The notes under the pieces are model-generated. The model was not told where the DNA came from, ran no database searches, and was given only the letters and a program-made list of their open reading frames with translations. Shown in pieces: positions 25,641-37,160 of a stretch of DNA of 64,000 bases. The first letter of the stretch is position 1. Each line of letters opens with the position of its first letter. Position numbers and translations under genes: made by a program. Origin of the DNA: Congeria kusceri (taxonomy: Eukaryota; Mollusca; Bivalvia; Myida; Dreissenidae); assembly GCA_027627225.1 (NCBI GenBank), contig CM051034.1:44218548-44282547 (forward strand), in the 5' to 3' direction.

Positions 25641-25966
25641 GACTTATTCCAGGACACTCCGGTAAATATTTCGGTTACATACAAATATATAGCTAACGTA
25701 GGGGTGTCATTAGTTTTAAGTTATTCTTTTTTATAAATTGACCTTTTTACAAACTGTAATTGTAATAAATCACATGATATACACATTATGTTACATATTA
25801 CATACATTATCTTACATAATTAAAATGTAAGAAAACGGGTGTGAAATTTTCCTCTTTCTGGTTTCGATTTATTGACTAATAGCCTGCAAAGAAAAGAAGC
25901 AGTTTTTCGCAATACCTGTTTTGGAAATTCCCCTCTGAAAAGACCGTTGGCTTCCGCCAACAGTCT

Positions 25967-26545
25967 AACAATGTAATTAAGACTAGATCCGAATGGCATA
26001 CAATACTCAAAATACTAAATAATTCTAATAGTTTACGCCTCCTAACATACCATTATGTATAAATTATTATATACGTTACTTTATATATGTGTTTTTTTTA
26101 AACATTAACATGTTATATATGCTCTTCGGTTAATTAACGATTATCTAATGAACTTAAAACAATATATTAAGCAAAAAAAAACAGAACATGATGCATCAAT
26201 GGTAATATAATATATACATTGACAAGCCAAAACATACACGACAAGAAACTTTTACTAACTAGTAAATTTCTGTTCGAAGCATGCACGTGCCAAAATATGT
26301 TAAAATATATATGGCTAGACAAATCTCGTTGAGGTGTAAAGAATGCATATATTTTGACAATTATATTTTTCAAGTATCTCGTCTTTTCAACTGTACACTG
26401 TCAGTTTGATCCTACACTGACCTTCAGGCGAGCAAGCGTATGGTCATTTCACCCTCAATAGAGACTATCTCTCTGGTGGGAGAATTGTCTTAGATACAAT
26501 TGACATTTATAGAATCACTGTGTCTATTGTGTGTATATATATATA
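25967..26545. other. AT-rich gene-free stretch
   Basis: No gene or repeat array recognised between the two elements. Confidence 0.4.
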
Positions 26546-27508
26546 AACAAGAGTGCCATGATGGCCCAAAGGGCTCACCTCAGTACTGGCAAAGACGAAA
26601 GCCTTACTAATGTGAAAGGCTTGTGGGAATGTACGCCATAATATTCTTAAATAATTGGTCTAGCTGATTTACTCTCATAATTATAACAAGTAAGGATCTG
26701 GATATATTTTCTCTACCCTGGTATCCAATTTTACGCAGGCAATTTTGGAGGAATAGTGTTAATGCTGCAGTTCTGAAAGATAATGGCGACAGCTGCACAA
26801 CGGTCATGTCATGCTTGCCGGCTTGTTTCAAAGAGTAGAGTGTGTTACTGCTGCAGTCGTATGATCACATACAAACTGTAGAAGTTTTGGTCGAGATTGG
26901 AAGAAAAATAAAGTCTCTATGAACAAAAAAGGCATTTTTTTCACATACAAGGGGCCATAACTCCGGTGACTGTGGCCTAACCTTATCCATTTTTGGCTCC
27001 TGCTGAAATCTTTTGGTCACACAGAAACTGTGGAAGTTTGGTCAAGATTTGAAGAAAAATAAAGTCTAACTCAAGGTAAAATGCCCATTTTTCGACCAAA
27101 AAAGGCGACATAACTCTGGTGTTTGTGGCCCAATCCGGCCCAATGTTGACTTCTACTATGATCTTTTGATAGTACAAAAAAAGTGGAAGTTTGGGTAAGA
27201 TAGGTAGAAAAATGCAATTTTCTCTATGAACGAAAAAGGCAATTTTTGCATTTTTTTCCCACAAACAAGAGGGCTATAACTCTAAGGTTTCTGGTCCACT
27301 ATCAATACCACTATCAATACCAACCGAGATTTTATGGTCATACACAAACTGTGCAAGTTAGGTCAAGATTAAATAAAAAATGTAGTCTTTATCACGATAA
27401 CGATCCAAATTGTTGACGGCATACGGCTGACGGACGGCGGGCGACGCCGGAGAGGTCCCGTATACCAATAGCTCATCAAGCACTTCGTGCTCAGGTGAGC
27501 TAAAAAAA
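26546..27508 (+). mobile_element. tandem-unit element, family 'A', uninterrupted copy
   Basis: The head AACAAGAGTGCCATGATGGC continues with a GGGCTCACCTCAG word. Units contain 'ggccataactcc', 'gtggaagtttggtcaagatt' and 'tctctatgaac'. The tail has 'cggacggcgggcgacgcc', then a hairpin (AGCTCAT...AAGCACTTCGTGCTC...GGTGAGCT, 27470-27501) and TAAAAAAA. It is the empty-site reference that reveals the insertion at 6490-8475. Confidence 0.75.
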
Positions 27509-29339
27509 ACACACTCAAATGTAAAAGGTGTATTTATTTAAATCATTGCAAAACATCAAATTTATTGCTTTTTACCATGTCAAATGTCATGTCAAATCAT
27601 TTCAATAGCATTGCGCATGTACGAAAGCTCTCATTTTGTGCAAACTGTTATTCCCTTGAATTTGCCATAAGTATTCCAAACCTGTTATGAATTCATCTGC
27701 TATATTGTTGATATGTTGCACCAACTCATTTATGACTAGCGTAGTGCGAATTTATCTAGCCGATGGAATGTTAGGATTTATGCATTCAGGACTACTGGCA
27801 GGAACTTTTCACTAAATTTGATTGGATATTAAGGAAGGTCAAAAGTTGGGTTAAACAGTTATGCCGAAAAATATACTCCGTCATAATCTGAATACCTGGG
27901 ATGTGCGAAAGAACAGCTGATGCTTTGTCCAACAGGCCATCTGGTTGCTTGAAACAGCTGAAGCGAGCCTTCAGCAAGATTGGTCTGAATCTGAAGAGAA
28001 GTCAGAATCACAAAAACAAGTTCTATATCGGGTTAATATGATCCTTGCACTAACAGGTGATCACGTATTTAAAGCATTTTATGTATATTGAAAACAAGCA
28101 AAATAAACATAATATGTTGTAATTAAAAGTTCAAACTTCTACAGTATATTATTAATTAGCATATTATTAATTAGCATCAATATTTTATTTCAATGTGCCA
28201 GTGTTGAAAACAACTAATAATTTCTTTACCCGCCTAAATTGTTGCCGACAAAGCTAACATTGCATGCACTAACTACCAGGGTTTTACATGAATGTAAAAT
28301 TTTATGGCTACCCAGGACTTAGGCTGATGATTTTCAGGGATGTTGTCAATAAACAAGAGGGCCAAATGGTCCTGGGTCACTCACCCGAGTTTCATAAGTT
28401 GAAATTTTTTATACAGATACGGATATACTGATACTGACTGATGGGAAGGCGGTCTAATCATAATGGATAGGCCTTGTATACGATTTGGCGATTGTTCGCT
28501 AAATTGTTATAGTCGTTTTTAAATAAAGTTGTTTTATATTATTTTTAGTTTTTACATTCCTCTCATACGGACAACATGAGTCCACAAACATCCATCTACA
28601 GTACACTTAAGAATGCAATTTCACATATTACATTGTATCGATTGAATAACTGGTGTTGCCTGCATGTTAATTAGCATTGTCACATGATGAAGAAATACTG
28701 ATAAAAACTTCACATGATTTGATTTATAACCATTCATTGATTTATTTATAAAAATAAAATCATAGAACATGATTGTAAAGAGTGTTGGTGTTGATATATA
28801 TATATATTACAAAAATACACAGTTTCGTGGATAATTAGCTTAAATTATCTTATCACAGTTAAAAACTGAAACTAACGATATAATAGACGTAACAAAACGT
28901 AATAGAATCATTCCTGACGCCTCTCAATGGAGCGCAAAGAAAAACGGACAAACTACCGGTAATACAAATTATTAAATGAAAAAAGAAAACAAAACAGAGG
29001 GTAAATAAATGTACCTAACTGGCATTTTACACATAACCCAGTCAAAAACATACAGTATTATAATCAATATGCTGCTTATCCATGACGTAAAAAATGTTGC
29101 ATAGACACCGATGGGATTCTAATTAAATAAAGTTTTACAAATACGGCAAAAAACAAAACACACAAATATTCCCGAAATAAAAACTTCGAATGAACCACTC
29201 AGGCTTATCCACGTGCAGATATAGACTTGTCTTTGTAACCATAACTGCACAGTTTCTTGTGACTGACTGCCTGTATGAATTTGGTTTATGTGCGTATGAC
29301 TTTCCACACTACACATATGCTGCTTTTCTCCTCTATACA
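27509..29339. other. gene-free stretch with an isolated element head
   Basis: No gene recognised. At 28352-28410 an AACAAGAGGGCC head with TGGGTCACTCACCCGAG appears without units or tail. A short TA run lies at 28795-28807. Confidence 0.45.
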
Positions 29340-30701
29340 TGACCATACTGACCGCGTCTCGTCATCTTATCGCCGTATGAGTCGCATCTTGATGCTTTTT
29401 CGTGCATATCTAGGTGTGCCATGATAACGAAGATTTTCCCACTGGTTTCTCACGCATATTCATTTGCCCGGTTATGTGCAGAGTATCTGTGGTTGAAAGC
29501 ATAATACTCAGCTACTGTAAGGGGATATACAATAAGCAAAATAACAATATGCTTAAAACGAGTTTTAATGTTCAATTTCATTGGACATGCCATTCCATTC
29601 TGCAGGGGCAAGTACATGAAAAGCGCTACCGCCATAAATATTTCGATTTGCAGAACTCAACGGGCATAAGCACATTTTGCACAATGCCAATGACATGCGG
29701 AGGAGTATCATTTTTGTTAAGGTCGAGAAATATGGAACTGATTAAACAATGATTTTAGATCTTGTTTCTTTTATATATGTTGAACAAGAAGCGATATCCG
29801 CGTATTTGCACTAATACTTAAACGAGTAAAATGGGCCATAAATAACGTTGAATGTAATGTTCGGTACGAATTTTAAACGCAATTCGAAATTTATAAATGC
29901 ATACGAATGCATATCAATGTTTAATTTACGTTTAAATACTGTTTATGTTATTAACGGAAAAAACGATACAGTTATTGTTTTCTGCGTATCGTTGCTTTTA
30001 TGTTAGTATTGATAATAACCTGTGCCTTGTCAAATTCGCCTTGCAGAAGAACAATTGACCACAACATTTGTATGGCGCTACCCCTTGTTCTTCCTTTCGT
30101 GGTCGTAGAGACCTGAGGGGCGTTGAAAACATTTGCCGCACACCCTGCATAATCAAAAACTCTGAAAATAGTGTTAAAGCAACTCAATTAATACAAAGAT
30201 GTATCATCCAAGAAGATGTAGAAAAGTTTGTACGTGCAACATATCATATTTTTATAATCCGTGAATCATATCATTTATTGTTCTTGTTGATATTTTGTGA
30301 AAATTCAACTTTCAAACAGTCCAAACTTTACATATATAATCTCTATAATGTTTGTCGTATAATGTATATTTAAAATGTGGATGGGGTGTCGAAATTAATA
30401 ACTTTTATGAAAGAAACGAGTTGATCCGTGAAATCTCTCACATAAAATCATTCGTATCGAAACAAATTCAAAGAGTAAGCAAGACATATGCGCAAATCTG
30501 CGTAGCAAGTAAGGTAACAGTACACGCGGAATTCGATTCCGCATATGATAGGCTACATATCGACAAGTTTAAAACAAATTATAATGTACAACAAGTAAAA
30601 ATGTTGAGCTTACCGAGACTAAGACGCCGCCATTATCCGTGTCACATATCAAAACAAAACCACGTGATTCCCCACAGTGATATCCGTAGTGCGTAATATT
30701 G
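29340..30701. other. CpG-containing stretch with small unrecognised ORFs
   Basis: Compared with its neighbours this stretch keeps more CpG and lacks the dispersed repeats. Open frames of about 100 codons occur at 29414-29752 and 30352-30696 on the plus strand, and one of 71 codons at 29972-30187 on the minus strand. I recognise no domain, and splice sites are not obvious. It may be low-copy host sequence, including exons, or an old repeat. Confidence 0.25.
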
Positions 30702-30732
30702 TATTATATATATATATATATATACACACACA
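30702..30732. repeat. TA/CA dinucleotide microsatellite
   Basis: A run of TA repeats passes into CA repeats (atatatata then acacacac). Confidence 0.85.
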
Positions 30733-30784
30733 TGTTTATTATGTATTATTTACAAACGGTAAAATAATCGTTCTTCATTAAAAG

Positions 30785-30889
30785 TTTAATGTCAAGTAAC
30801 CCCTGGCCCGTCACGCGCATTTAATGTCGAGTAACCCATGGCCCGTCACGCGCATTTAATGTCGAGGAACCCCTGGCCCGTCACGCGCA
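30785..30889. repeat. 35-bp tandem repeat, three copies
   Basis: Copies start at 30785, 30820 and 30855. Each reads 'tttaatgtc', then 'gtaacccctggcccgtcacg' and 'cgca', with one or two substitutions. The array lies directly before the 68-bp satellite. Confidence 0.9.
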
Positions 30890-30912
30890 TTTAAGACTTA
30901 GCTTTAGGGCGC

Positions 30913-32490
30913 GTTTCCATATGTCCGTATCCGCATTGCGCAAATCCGCATCTGCAAAAACTCGAACAAACAGTTGGACCGTTTCCATATGTCCGTATCC
31001 GCATTGCGCAAATCCGCATCTGCAAAAACTCGAACAAACAATTGGACCGTTTCCACATGTCCGTATCCGCATTGCGCAAATCTGCATCTGCAAAAACTCG
31101 AACAAACAGTTGGACCGTTTCCACATGTCCGTATCCGCATTGCGCAAATCCGCATCTGCAAAAAATCCAACAAACAATTGGACCGTTTCCACATGTCCGT
31201 ATCCGCATTGCGCAAATCCGCATCTGCAAAAAATCGAACAAGCAGTTGGACCGTTTCCACATGTCCGTATCCGCATTGCGCAAATCCGCATCTGCAAAAA
31301 CTCGAACAAACAGTTGGACCGTTTCCACATGTCCGTATCCGCATTGCGCAAATCCGCATCTGCAAAAACTCGAACAAACAATTGGACCGTTTCCACATGT
31401 CCGTATCCGCATTGCGCAAATCCGCATCTGCAAAAAATCGAACAAACAGTTGAACCGTTTCCACATGTCGGTATCCGCATTGCGCAAATCCGCATCTGCA
31501 AAAAATCGAACAAACAGTTGGACCGTTTCCACATGTCCGTATCCGCATTGCGCAAATCCGCATCTGCAAAAACTCGAACAAACAGTTGGACCGTTTCCAC
31601 ATGTCCGTATCCGCATTGCGCAAATCCGCATCTGCAAAAAATCGAACAAACAGTTGGACCGTCTCCATATGTCCGTATCCGCATTGCGCAAATCCGCATC
31701 TGCAAAAACTCGAACAAACAGTTGGACCGTTTCCATATGTCCGTATCCGCATTGCGCAAATCCGCATCTGCAAAAACTCGAACAAACAATTGGACCGTTT
31801 CCACATGTCCGTATCCGCATTGCGCAAATCCGCATCTGCAAAAACTCGAACAAACAGTTGGACCGTTTCCACATGTCCGTATCCGCAATGCGCAAATCCG
31901 CATCTGCAAAAAATCGAACAAACAGTTGGACCGTTTCCACATGTCCGTATCCGCATTGCGCAAATCCGCATCTGCAAAAATTCGAACAAACAGTTGGACC
32001 GTTTCCACATGTCCGTATCCGCATTGCGCAAATCCGCATCTGCAAAAATTCGAACAAACAGTTGGACCGTTTCCACATGTCCGTATCCGCATTGCGCAAA
32101 TCCGCATCTGCAAAAAATCGAACAAACAGTTGGACCGTTTCCACATGTCCGTATCCGCATTGCGCAAATCCGCATCTGCAAAAACTCGAACAAACAGTTG
32201 GACCGTTTCCATATGTCCGTATCCGCATTGCGCAAATCCGCATCTGCAAAAAATGGAACAAACAGTTGGACCGTTTCCATATGTCCGTATCCGCATTGCG
32301 CAAATCCGCATCTGCAAAAACTCGAACAAACAGTTGGACCGTTTCCATATGTCCGTATCCGCATTGCGCAAATCCGCATCTGCAAAAAATCGAACAAACA
32401 GTTGGACCGTCTCCATATGTCCGTATCCGCATTGCGCAAATCCGCATCTGCAAAAAATCGAACAAACAGCTGGACCGTTTCCATATGTCC
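30913..32490. repeat. 68-bp satellite, 23 full copies
   Basis: Each unit starts GTTTCCATATGTCCGTATCC or the CACATG variant, continues GCATTGCGCAAATCCGCATC, and ends with an A-run and 'cagttggacc'. Starts run 30913, 30981 ... 32477 with exactly 68-bp spacing, so no copy has gained or lost a base. Variation is limited to a few positions (CATATG/CACATG, AACTCG/AAATCG/AATTCG, CAGTTG/CAATTG). The unit is nearly free of stop codons in all six frames. Since 68 is not a multiple of 3, this produces overlapping ORFs of over 500 codons on both strands that I regard as artefacts. Confidence 0.95.
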
Positions 32491-32517
32491 ACAGTCCGTA
32501 TCCGCAAAAGTCGTTCC

Positions 32518-32554
32518 TCCGCAAGAAATCGCTCGGTGAGCGATTTTATGCGGA
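32518..32554. other. 37-nt composite hairpin at the satellite edge
   Basis: Outer arms TCCGCA and TGCGGA enclose inner arms AAATCGCTC and GAGCGATTT around a GGT loop, with only 2-nt symmetric internal gaps. A second hairpin (ACCGAGT and ACTCGGT, 32669-32688) follows 115 bp later. Confidence 0.85.
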
Positions 32555-33099
32555 TGCGGACGACATGGTATCTAACTTAGCAAGTTAAACAAAGGGTTGT
32601 TATATATAAAACATCGGAAAAATAGAAGAAATATTATAGATACACCTGGATAACTCAACCTAAGACTCACCGAGTGCAAAAACTCGGTAAGAACGGATAA
32701 CCTTTAAACGAGTCATGGCTGACGATTTAGATATGCTTGTTTGGTACTTTATACTGTTTAAAATCCACCACATGTGAATGTTTTCGCATACAGGCATAAA
32801 TATTTGCAGCCGACATAATTAAAAATATTAAGAAGCTTCTTACTCATACATTGTAATTTGAAAATAAGAGGAAAACTAAAATATACACCTTTTATATGCG
32901 GATTCATGGAAAAGCGCGTCCGTGTATGGTAAAGCGGCCTTACAGAAAACTAGTTCAGTACCAAAATAAAAATGTGGACAAACCTACATGATGCTCGTAA
33001 TTAGTGGTCAAGTTCAATACATTTACAGCTTTTGTAAAGATTATATATATATTTTTATAGTCGGTACAAAGTTAATTCGTTTTAAAAAGAATATGTAAT

Positions 33100-33470
33100 C
33101 TTAGAAAAATTTGTTCGAGGTGGTCTCGGGGACAGGCCCGAAAGCGGGCAGGCAGGCGGCCGTCGTCTCGAGGAGCTCTTTTGATAGCGCGGGATGGTCT
33201 CGGGGAGCAAAAGTTTGAACATACAGTCTGTTGATTGTTGCCGGGCGGGCACCGTCCGATTATGGACACAACATCTGGCGGCAGTTCCTTATTTGTGACT
33301 GGGGCATAAGACAGCCGCAGTAGGCAGCTCGTAGGCACGGATTCACGGTCACGGTGAAAGAGTGGCCGCTGGATGGCACACGGAGAGTGTGTTCGCTTCC
33401 AGCTGACCCCAAATAGATCTTTATCGGGTATTCATAACACCGCTTTAGTAACATCGTAGCACTGGTGCTT
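33100..33470. other. GC- and CpG-rich patch, possible exon remnant or promoter
   Basis: This is the most GC-rich unique-looking segment in the window. The minus strand keeps two overlapping open frames (33260-33454 and 33072-33338) with balanced amino-acid composition. I recognise no family, and a frame switch would be needed to join them. It could be a decayed gene, an exon with missed splice sites, or a CpG island. Confidence 0.3.
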
Positions 33471-33901
33471 GTGTGATGTGTCCACTCGGAGCTTTGAGAT
33501 TCTAGTTACTTCTAACAGATTTCGAACAAAATATTAAAATCAATATATCGCTTAAATCGGTTAAAATTCATTAAGGGCCAAAAGTAGAGTCAACTCTCGA
33601 AATCGTGAAAAATATAACTTGTGTGAATTTGAATGTGTTTAATTTGATATCGAGAAATCATCTATTTCTCAATTTCTATCTTTGAAACTAACTGCCATGC
33701 ATAATGGGATATTCGCCTAAACAAGACTTTCTGAAGTTGCACTTTGACCAAATGGAAGATCTTATCATAATGATACGTTTTATACAATTATTTTACATGT
33801 CTATTTTGTAGTGCACGAGGTCATTCCGCTCAAACACTTAATTTTGTAGATGCATCTTATGTCCCTTTTTTTTACTTTTCAGACGCATCAAAATAACTTT
33901 A

Positions 33902-34068
33902 AATTTTTTGAATGTGTGTGTGGTCTACTGACGTGGGGGCGGGTTGAGGCAGGAGTGACAGTGGAAATCCAAATGTCCTCTATGGTGACCACTAACAAAC
34001 CCAAATGCACTGGTCGGGAATCAAACATGGGTCACCCAGGTGGAGTATGCTATCCAGGCAGCCGCCAA
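33902..34068 (-). mobile_element. tRNA-derived SINE fragment, minus strand
   Basis: Read on the minus strand, a tRNA-like head (GGCTGCCTGGATAGCATACT ... CACCTGGGTGACC ... GTTTGATTCCC) is followed by 'gggtttgttagtggtcacc' and 'cactgtcactcctgcctc'. It ends in CACACACA and an A/T-rich tail near 33902. The head-plus-body layout, with the TTGGTGGTCACC-like word, is that of a molluscan SINE. The ORF at 33850-34179 is its shadow. Confidence 0.65.
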
Positions 34069-34206
34069 CAATTCCACATGATTCGCCCGTTTTATCAAAA
34101 ACAATTTTCTAAGGGACCAAGGGTGTTAAGGAGAATGAAGAGAAAAGAGTGGTATATGTACAGACGTGCGTATATTTGAAAAAAAAATACCGAAATTAAT
34201 TGTTTT

Positions 34207-34262
34207 TACGGGAACGAACGAACAGACGGACGGACTGACGGACGAACGAGCGAATGAATGAC
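34207..34262. repeat. GACG/GAAC tetranucleotide microsatellite
   Basis: An imperfect run of 'gaacgaacgaacagacggac' type repeats ending 'gaatgaatga'. Confidence 0.8.
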
Positions 34263-36868
34263 TAGGCGTTAAATGGCTGCTAGGTTCGTTCCCCATCCCC
34301 TCTGACTTGTACCTTCCTCAGGAAGGTTACGCCTGGAACCGGCCCTGTTACCTATAAGTATTCAACTTACACGCCATGAAACACAACATGTCATACTCGT
34401 GTTTCCTGACTTGGCAGTTTGACGTGGTTTACGATATTCAGACATATGAACATTTCAACACGTTATACAGTATTGATAAACATTTAACATAGTTGAGCTT
34501 TTTTCTTTATCTTTTGTGGAGTCATAAAAGTGCTTATATATAGTCAGTAATAGTTAATCAGAGAGAACTTTACATTAGTAATAGTATATTATCTGCTATA
34601 TATGTTATGCTCTAAGTGAATCGAGTGTGAGCCTTTATATAAGACTTATTTATAATAAAGTGTTAAATTCCATTCAAAGCAATACTTGTAATGAAAACGA
34701 TAGAGTGGGTGTGTATACGCGTTGTCTGAAACATTCTCGTCATAGCATTGTCATATACAAATACAAGTCTCTCATATAAACACTATATAATTTGTCAGGC
34801 ATCATATGCAGGGTTGTTAATCATTGTTCTCTTGATTTCAGGATGTGAAGAAATGGATATTTACATGATGTTTAAATTTGCATGAGAGTCTAGATGCAGA
34901 AAACAATATGTTAAGTTACAACTCTAAACAATAAACATAATGTATATAATGTCCTTCCGCTAAAATAATAAATAAATAAATAAACAATTGCAACGGTGAT
35001 TCCAAAGGTGTCACTTTTAATCAGATTACTGCAATGTACGTAGGGTTTATTTGATAGTCCAGTAAAGCTACAAAAAGATACACTGAACATTATCAAAATG
35101 TTGTTGATTACTCTATTTTGCAACGATTGCAGTGATTCCCTGGCGTGTTCGCGCCTGCGTGATTGCGATTTCCATCAAGTCATTCGGAAGCATTCGGTAC
35201 AATTATTGGCGGGATGTTCTGTTACAAATGGCGTCGGTGACAATAGGACCAGATCTGGTTTTCTTTAAACCCGCAGTTCTTCCGTACAATTGCGACGAAC
35301 TTTAATATTCTGGAGTCCAGCAAAGGTAACATGGGTTAAATGTCTTGTATTTGATAGGTATTTTTTCTCTTATTTCTAACAGCTCTGGATTATTTTCAAA
35401 TTGTATTCTCAAATGCACGTGCTCGTCATGAAAATTGAAATCGTATTAGACTTTGCCTATTGCCTGTAGAAGTATTTTGTCGGTTATACAGGTATATTCA
35501 CCATGGTCCCAGTAAACATGTGAACTTATTGTGGTTCTAGACACAGCTCCAGATATTTTTTTTCAGTCGAGGGGTATTTCACTTATAAAATTTTGAATTG
35601 ATGAGTACAATACAAACATCAAAATTTTTCTGGAGTATTTTATATCACCCTCAAAGCATCATAACAGTTGAATGGCTCTGTATTACACTAAGCAATTCCC
35701 AGTTTTTCTTTTTCTTTTCTTTTTTTTGGTGGGGTGGGGGGACAGTCTCCCATTCTGACAATGACACTCAATAGTTTCAATGACTTGTGCATATTTTAGT
35801 ACCTCTACCTTTATTTTTGGCAAAGTTGTTGCACGACGAGACTTTTATACAAAAAGTAAAGATTTCACTGTTTTTTTTTAGTGTATGAAATTTTTATTGC
35901 CAATTGACACGTCTATATGTAGCAAAGCACATAGTCAGTACAAGCACGCTTTCCATGCGTGGAACATGATGTCGTTGGTGCCGGCAGACATTTCACACTC
36001 TTTTCTAGCAAAACAGGGGTTTTACATGGAATAACCAAATTTGTGTTAACGACTATTTTACCCGAAATTTCAAGAAAAGTAATTTAAAACATTTATTTTG
36101 TAAACTGTGGATATTGTGGAAATGCAGTGCCCGTCCCAGAACAGAAAACAGCTTTTACTTATGGTCGGGATTATAAGTACTCCTTCGTTATCAACTGATG
36201 CATGTATACACTTATTTATGCGTTTATATATGTTTATTACGGAGATTGGTTGATCGTTCACGGAATAGGTAAACTGAAATAACTCAGCGTTTGAATTGGC
36301 TCATATAGATTTTTATGTGGGAATGAAGCTCCGCCTTCAGGGCGGATCTACTCGGTGACTGATTGCAGCTTAAAAATGCAGCCGATTAGAGTGGAAGCGT
36401 GACAAGTGCTGTTAATTGGTCGTTTATGACACGTTGCGTAATCGGGTAGCCATTGCTTTGGGAACAAATTAGGGGATTAGTGGTCTTTCAAAAGTTCAAC
36501 TAATATAGGTATGCACAGTTTAAATTATTTCGGGGATATATGAACGAATTCCAGGACCGCAGGACGGTCACTGTATTTTGGGGACAATCCGGGACATATG
36601 GCATGTCTGAATGAGCCATGCAGAATGACTGATGAAGCATAGTTAGGACCATCCACTGTTAGTGATTGTAGCTTAATGAGGCAGAAAAAAGTTGTTTGTT
36701 TCCACTAACGTCTTGGAAAAAAGTATGGTAGGTAGGCATAACTTTTTTTTTTTTAGTTTCCTTTTTTTCAACACTTGCACCAGGGAAGCCACAATGGCCA
36801 CATACATCCTTCCTTGAAGTTGAATTAAATTTGCAGGTATAAAAACATGTTTCAGTAGGGTTGTCACA
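34263..36868. other. mostly gene-free stretch with a weak first-exon candidate
   Basis: No firm gene. At 35198-35330 a GC-richer segment has ATTGGCGGGATG (resembling an inverted CCAAT box plus an E2F-like GGCGGGA), an ATG at 35228 opening only 25 codons, and a donor-like AGCAAAG|GTAACA at about 35326. It could be a 5' exon, but nothing downstream confirms it. A CTCCGCC/GGCGGA hairpin lies at 36329-36346. Confidence 0.25.
35545..35740 (+). repeat. dispersed repeat related to the 6878-7490 insertion
   Basis: The start AGCTCCAGATATTTTTTTTC, then CAGTCGAGG and 'ctggagtattttatat' plus 'ccctcaaagcat', matches the minus strand of the 7250-7490 segment. The right end is not defined. Confidence 0.55.
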
Positions 36869-36880
36869 ATTTTCACAATT

Positions 36881-37160
36881 TCCGTGGTCTAGTGGTAATG
36901 CACTGGCTTCACAATCCTGGGGTCGCAGGTTCAATCCCCCCCTAAACTACTAACTTGTTTTTTCGGATGAGACGTTAAACCGAGGTGCAGTGTACTAGGT
37001 GCTTTAGCCCAGGCACTAAAAGACCTAGGGTTGCCTCTGTAACGGGCCGTCTTCTGTATTTTGCACTGTCCCCTGTAACTCGACTAACAAGTCTTCTGGG
37101 GGAGATGGCCATATGGGAGAGAATCCCAGTGCACTCGATAAAAATGTACTACACACACAC
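36881..37160 (+). mobile_element. tRNA-derived SINE with 12-bp target duplication
   Basis: The insertion is flanked by an exact 12-bp repeat, ATTTTCACAATT, at 36869-36880 and 37161-37172. The head TCCGTGGTCTAGTGGTAATG (box A region) and GCAGGTTCAATCCCCC (box B region) show tRNA ancestry. The body contains CGGATGAGACGTTAAACCGA and ends in an ACAC run. The element is 280 bp long. It belongs with the molluscan tRNA-SINEs, and V-SINE or RUDI-type families are candidates. ORFs inside it are spurious. Confidence 0.9.

Larger units (their letters stand above)
24652..25966. mobile_element. candidate 1.3-kb TIR element, family shared with 37.6-38.1 kb
   Basis: The word AGACTGTTGG begins at 24652 and its exact complement CCAACAGTCT ends at 25966. 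The right part, from 'ctgagtcaaaa' near 25005, aligns with 37639-38121, which ends in the same CCAACAGTCT. The alignment is broken by about 470 bp present only here (25166-25640). The TIR is short and no TSD is obvious, so the outer limits are tentative. Confidence 0.5.
30904..32941. mobile_element. possible TIR element enclosing the 68-bp satellite
   Basis: The left edge reads TTAGGGCGCGTTTCCATATG. The right edge on the minus strand (near 32941 inward) reads TAAGGCCGCTTTACCATACA, and further in CGCGCTTTTCCATGAATCC. The two ends are imperfectly alike in inverted orientation, as if a terminal repeat had expanded internally into the satellite. The match is imperfect and no TSD was found. Confidence 0.3.

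Noticed and set aside
29414..30696. Protein-coding gene with exons of about 100 codons
   Set aside because: No recognisable domain, no convincing splice sites and no consistent strand. It is noted only as an uncharacterised stretch.
30881..32588. Overlapping ORFs of over 500 codons on both strands, looking like cysteine-rich repeat proteins
   Set aside because: They are translations of a stop-poor 68-bp satellite in every frame. No frame is favoured, and start and stop lie at the array edges.
33850..34179. 109-codon plus-strand ORF
   Set aside because: It is antisense to a tRNA-derived SINE.
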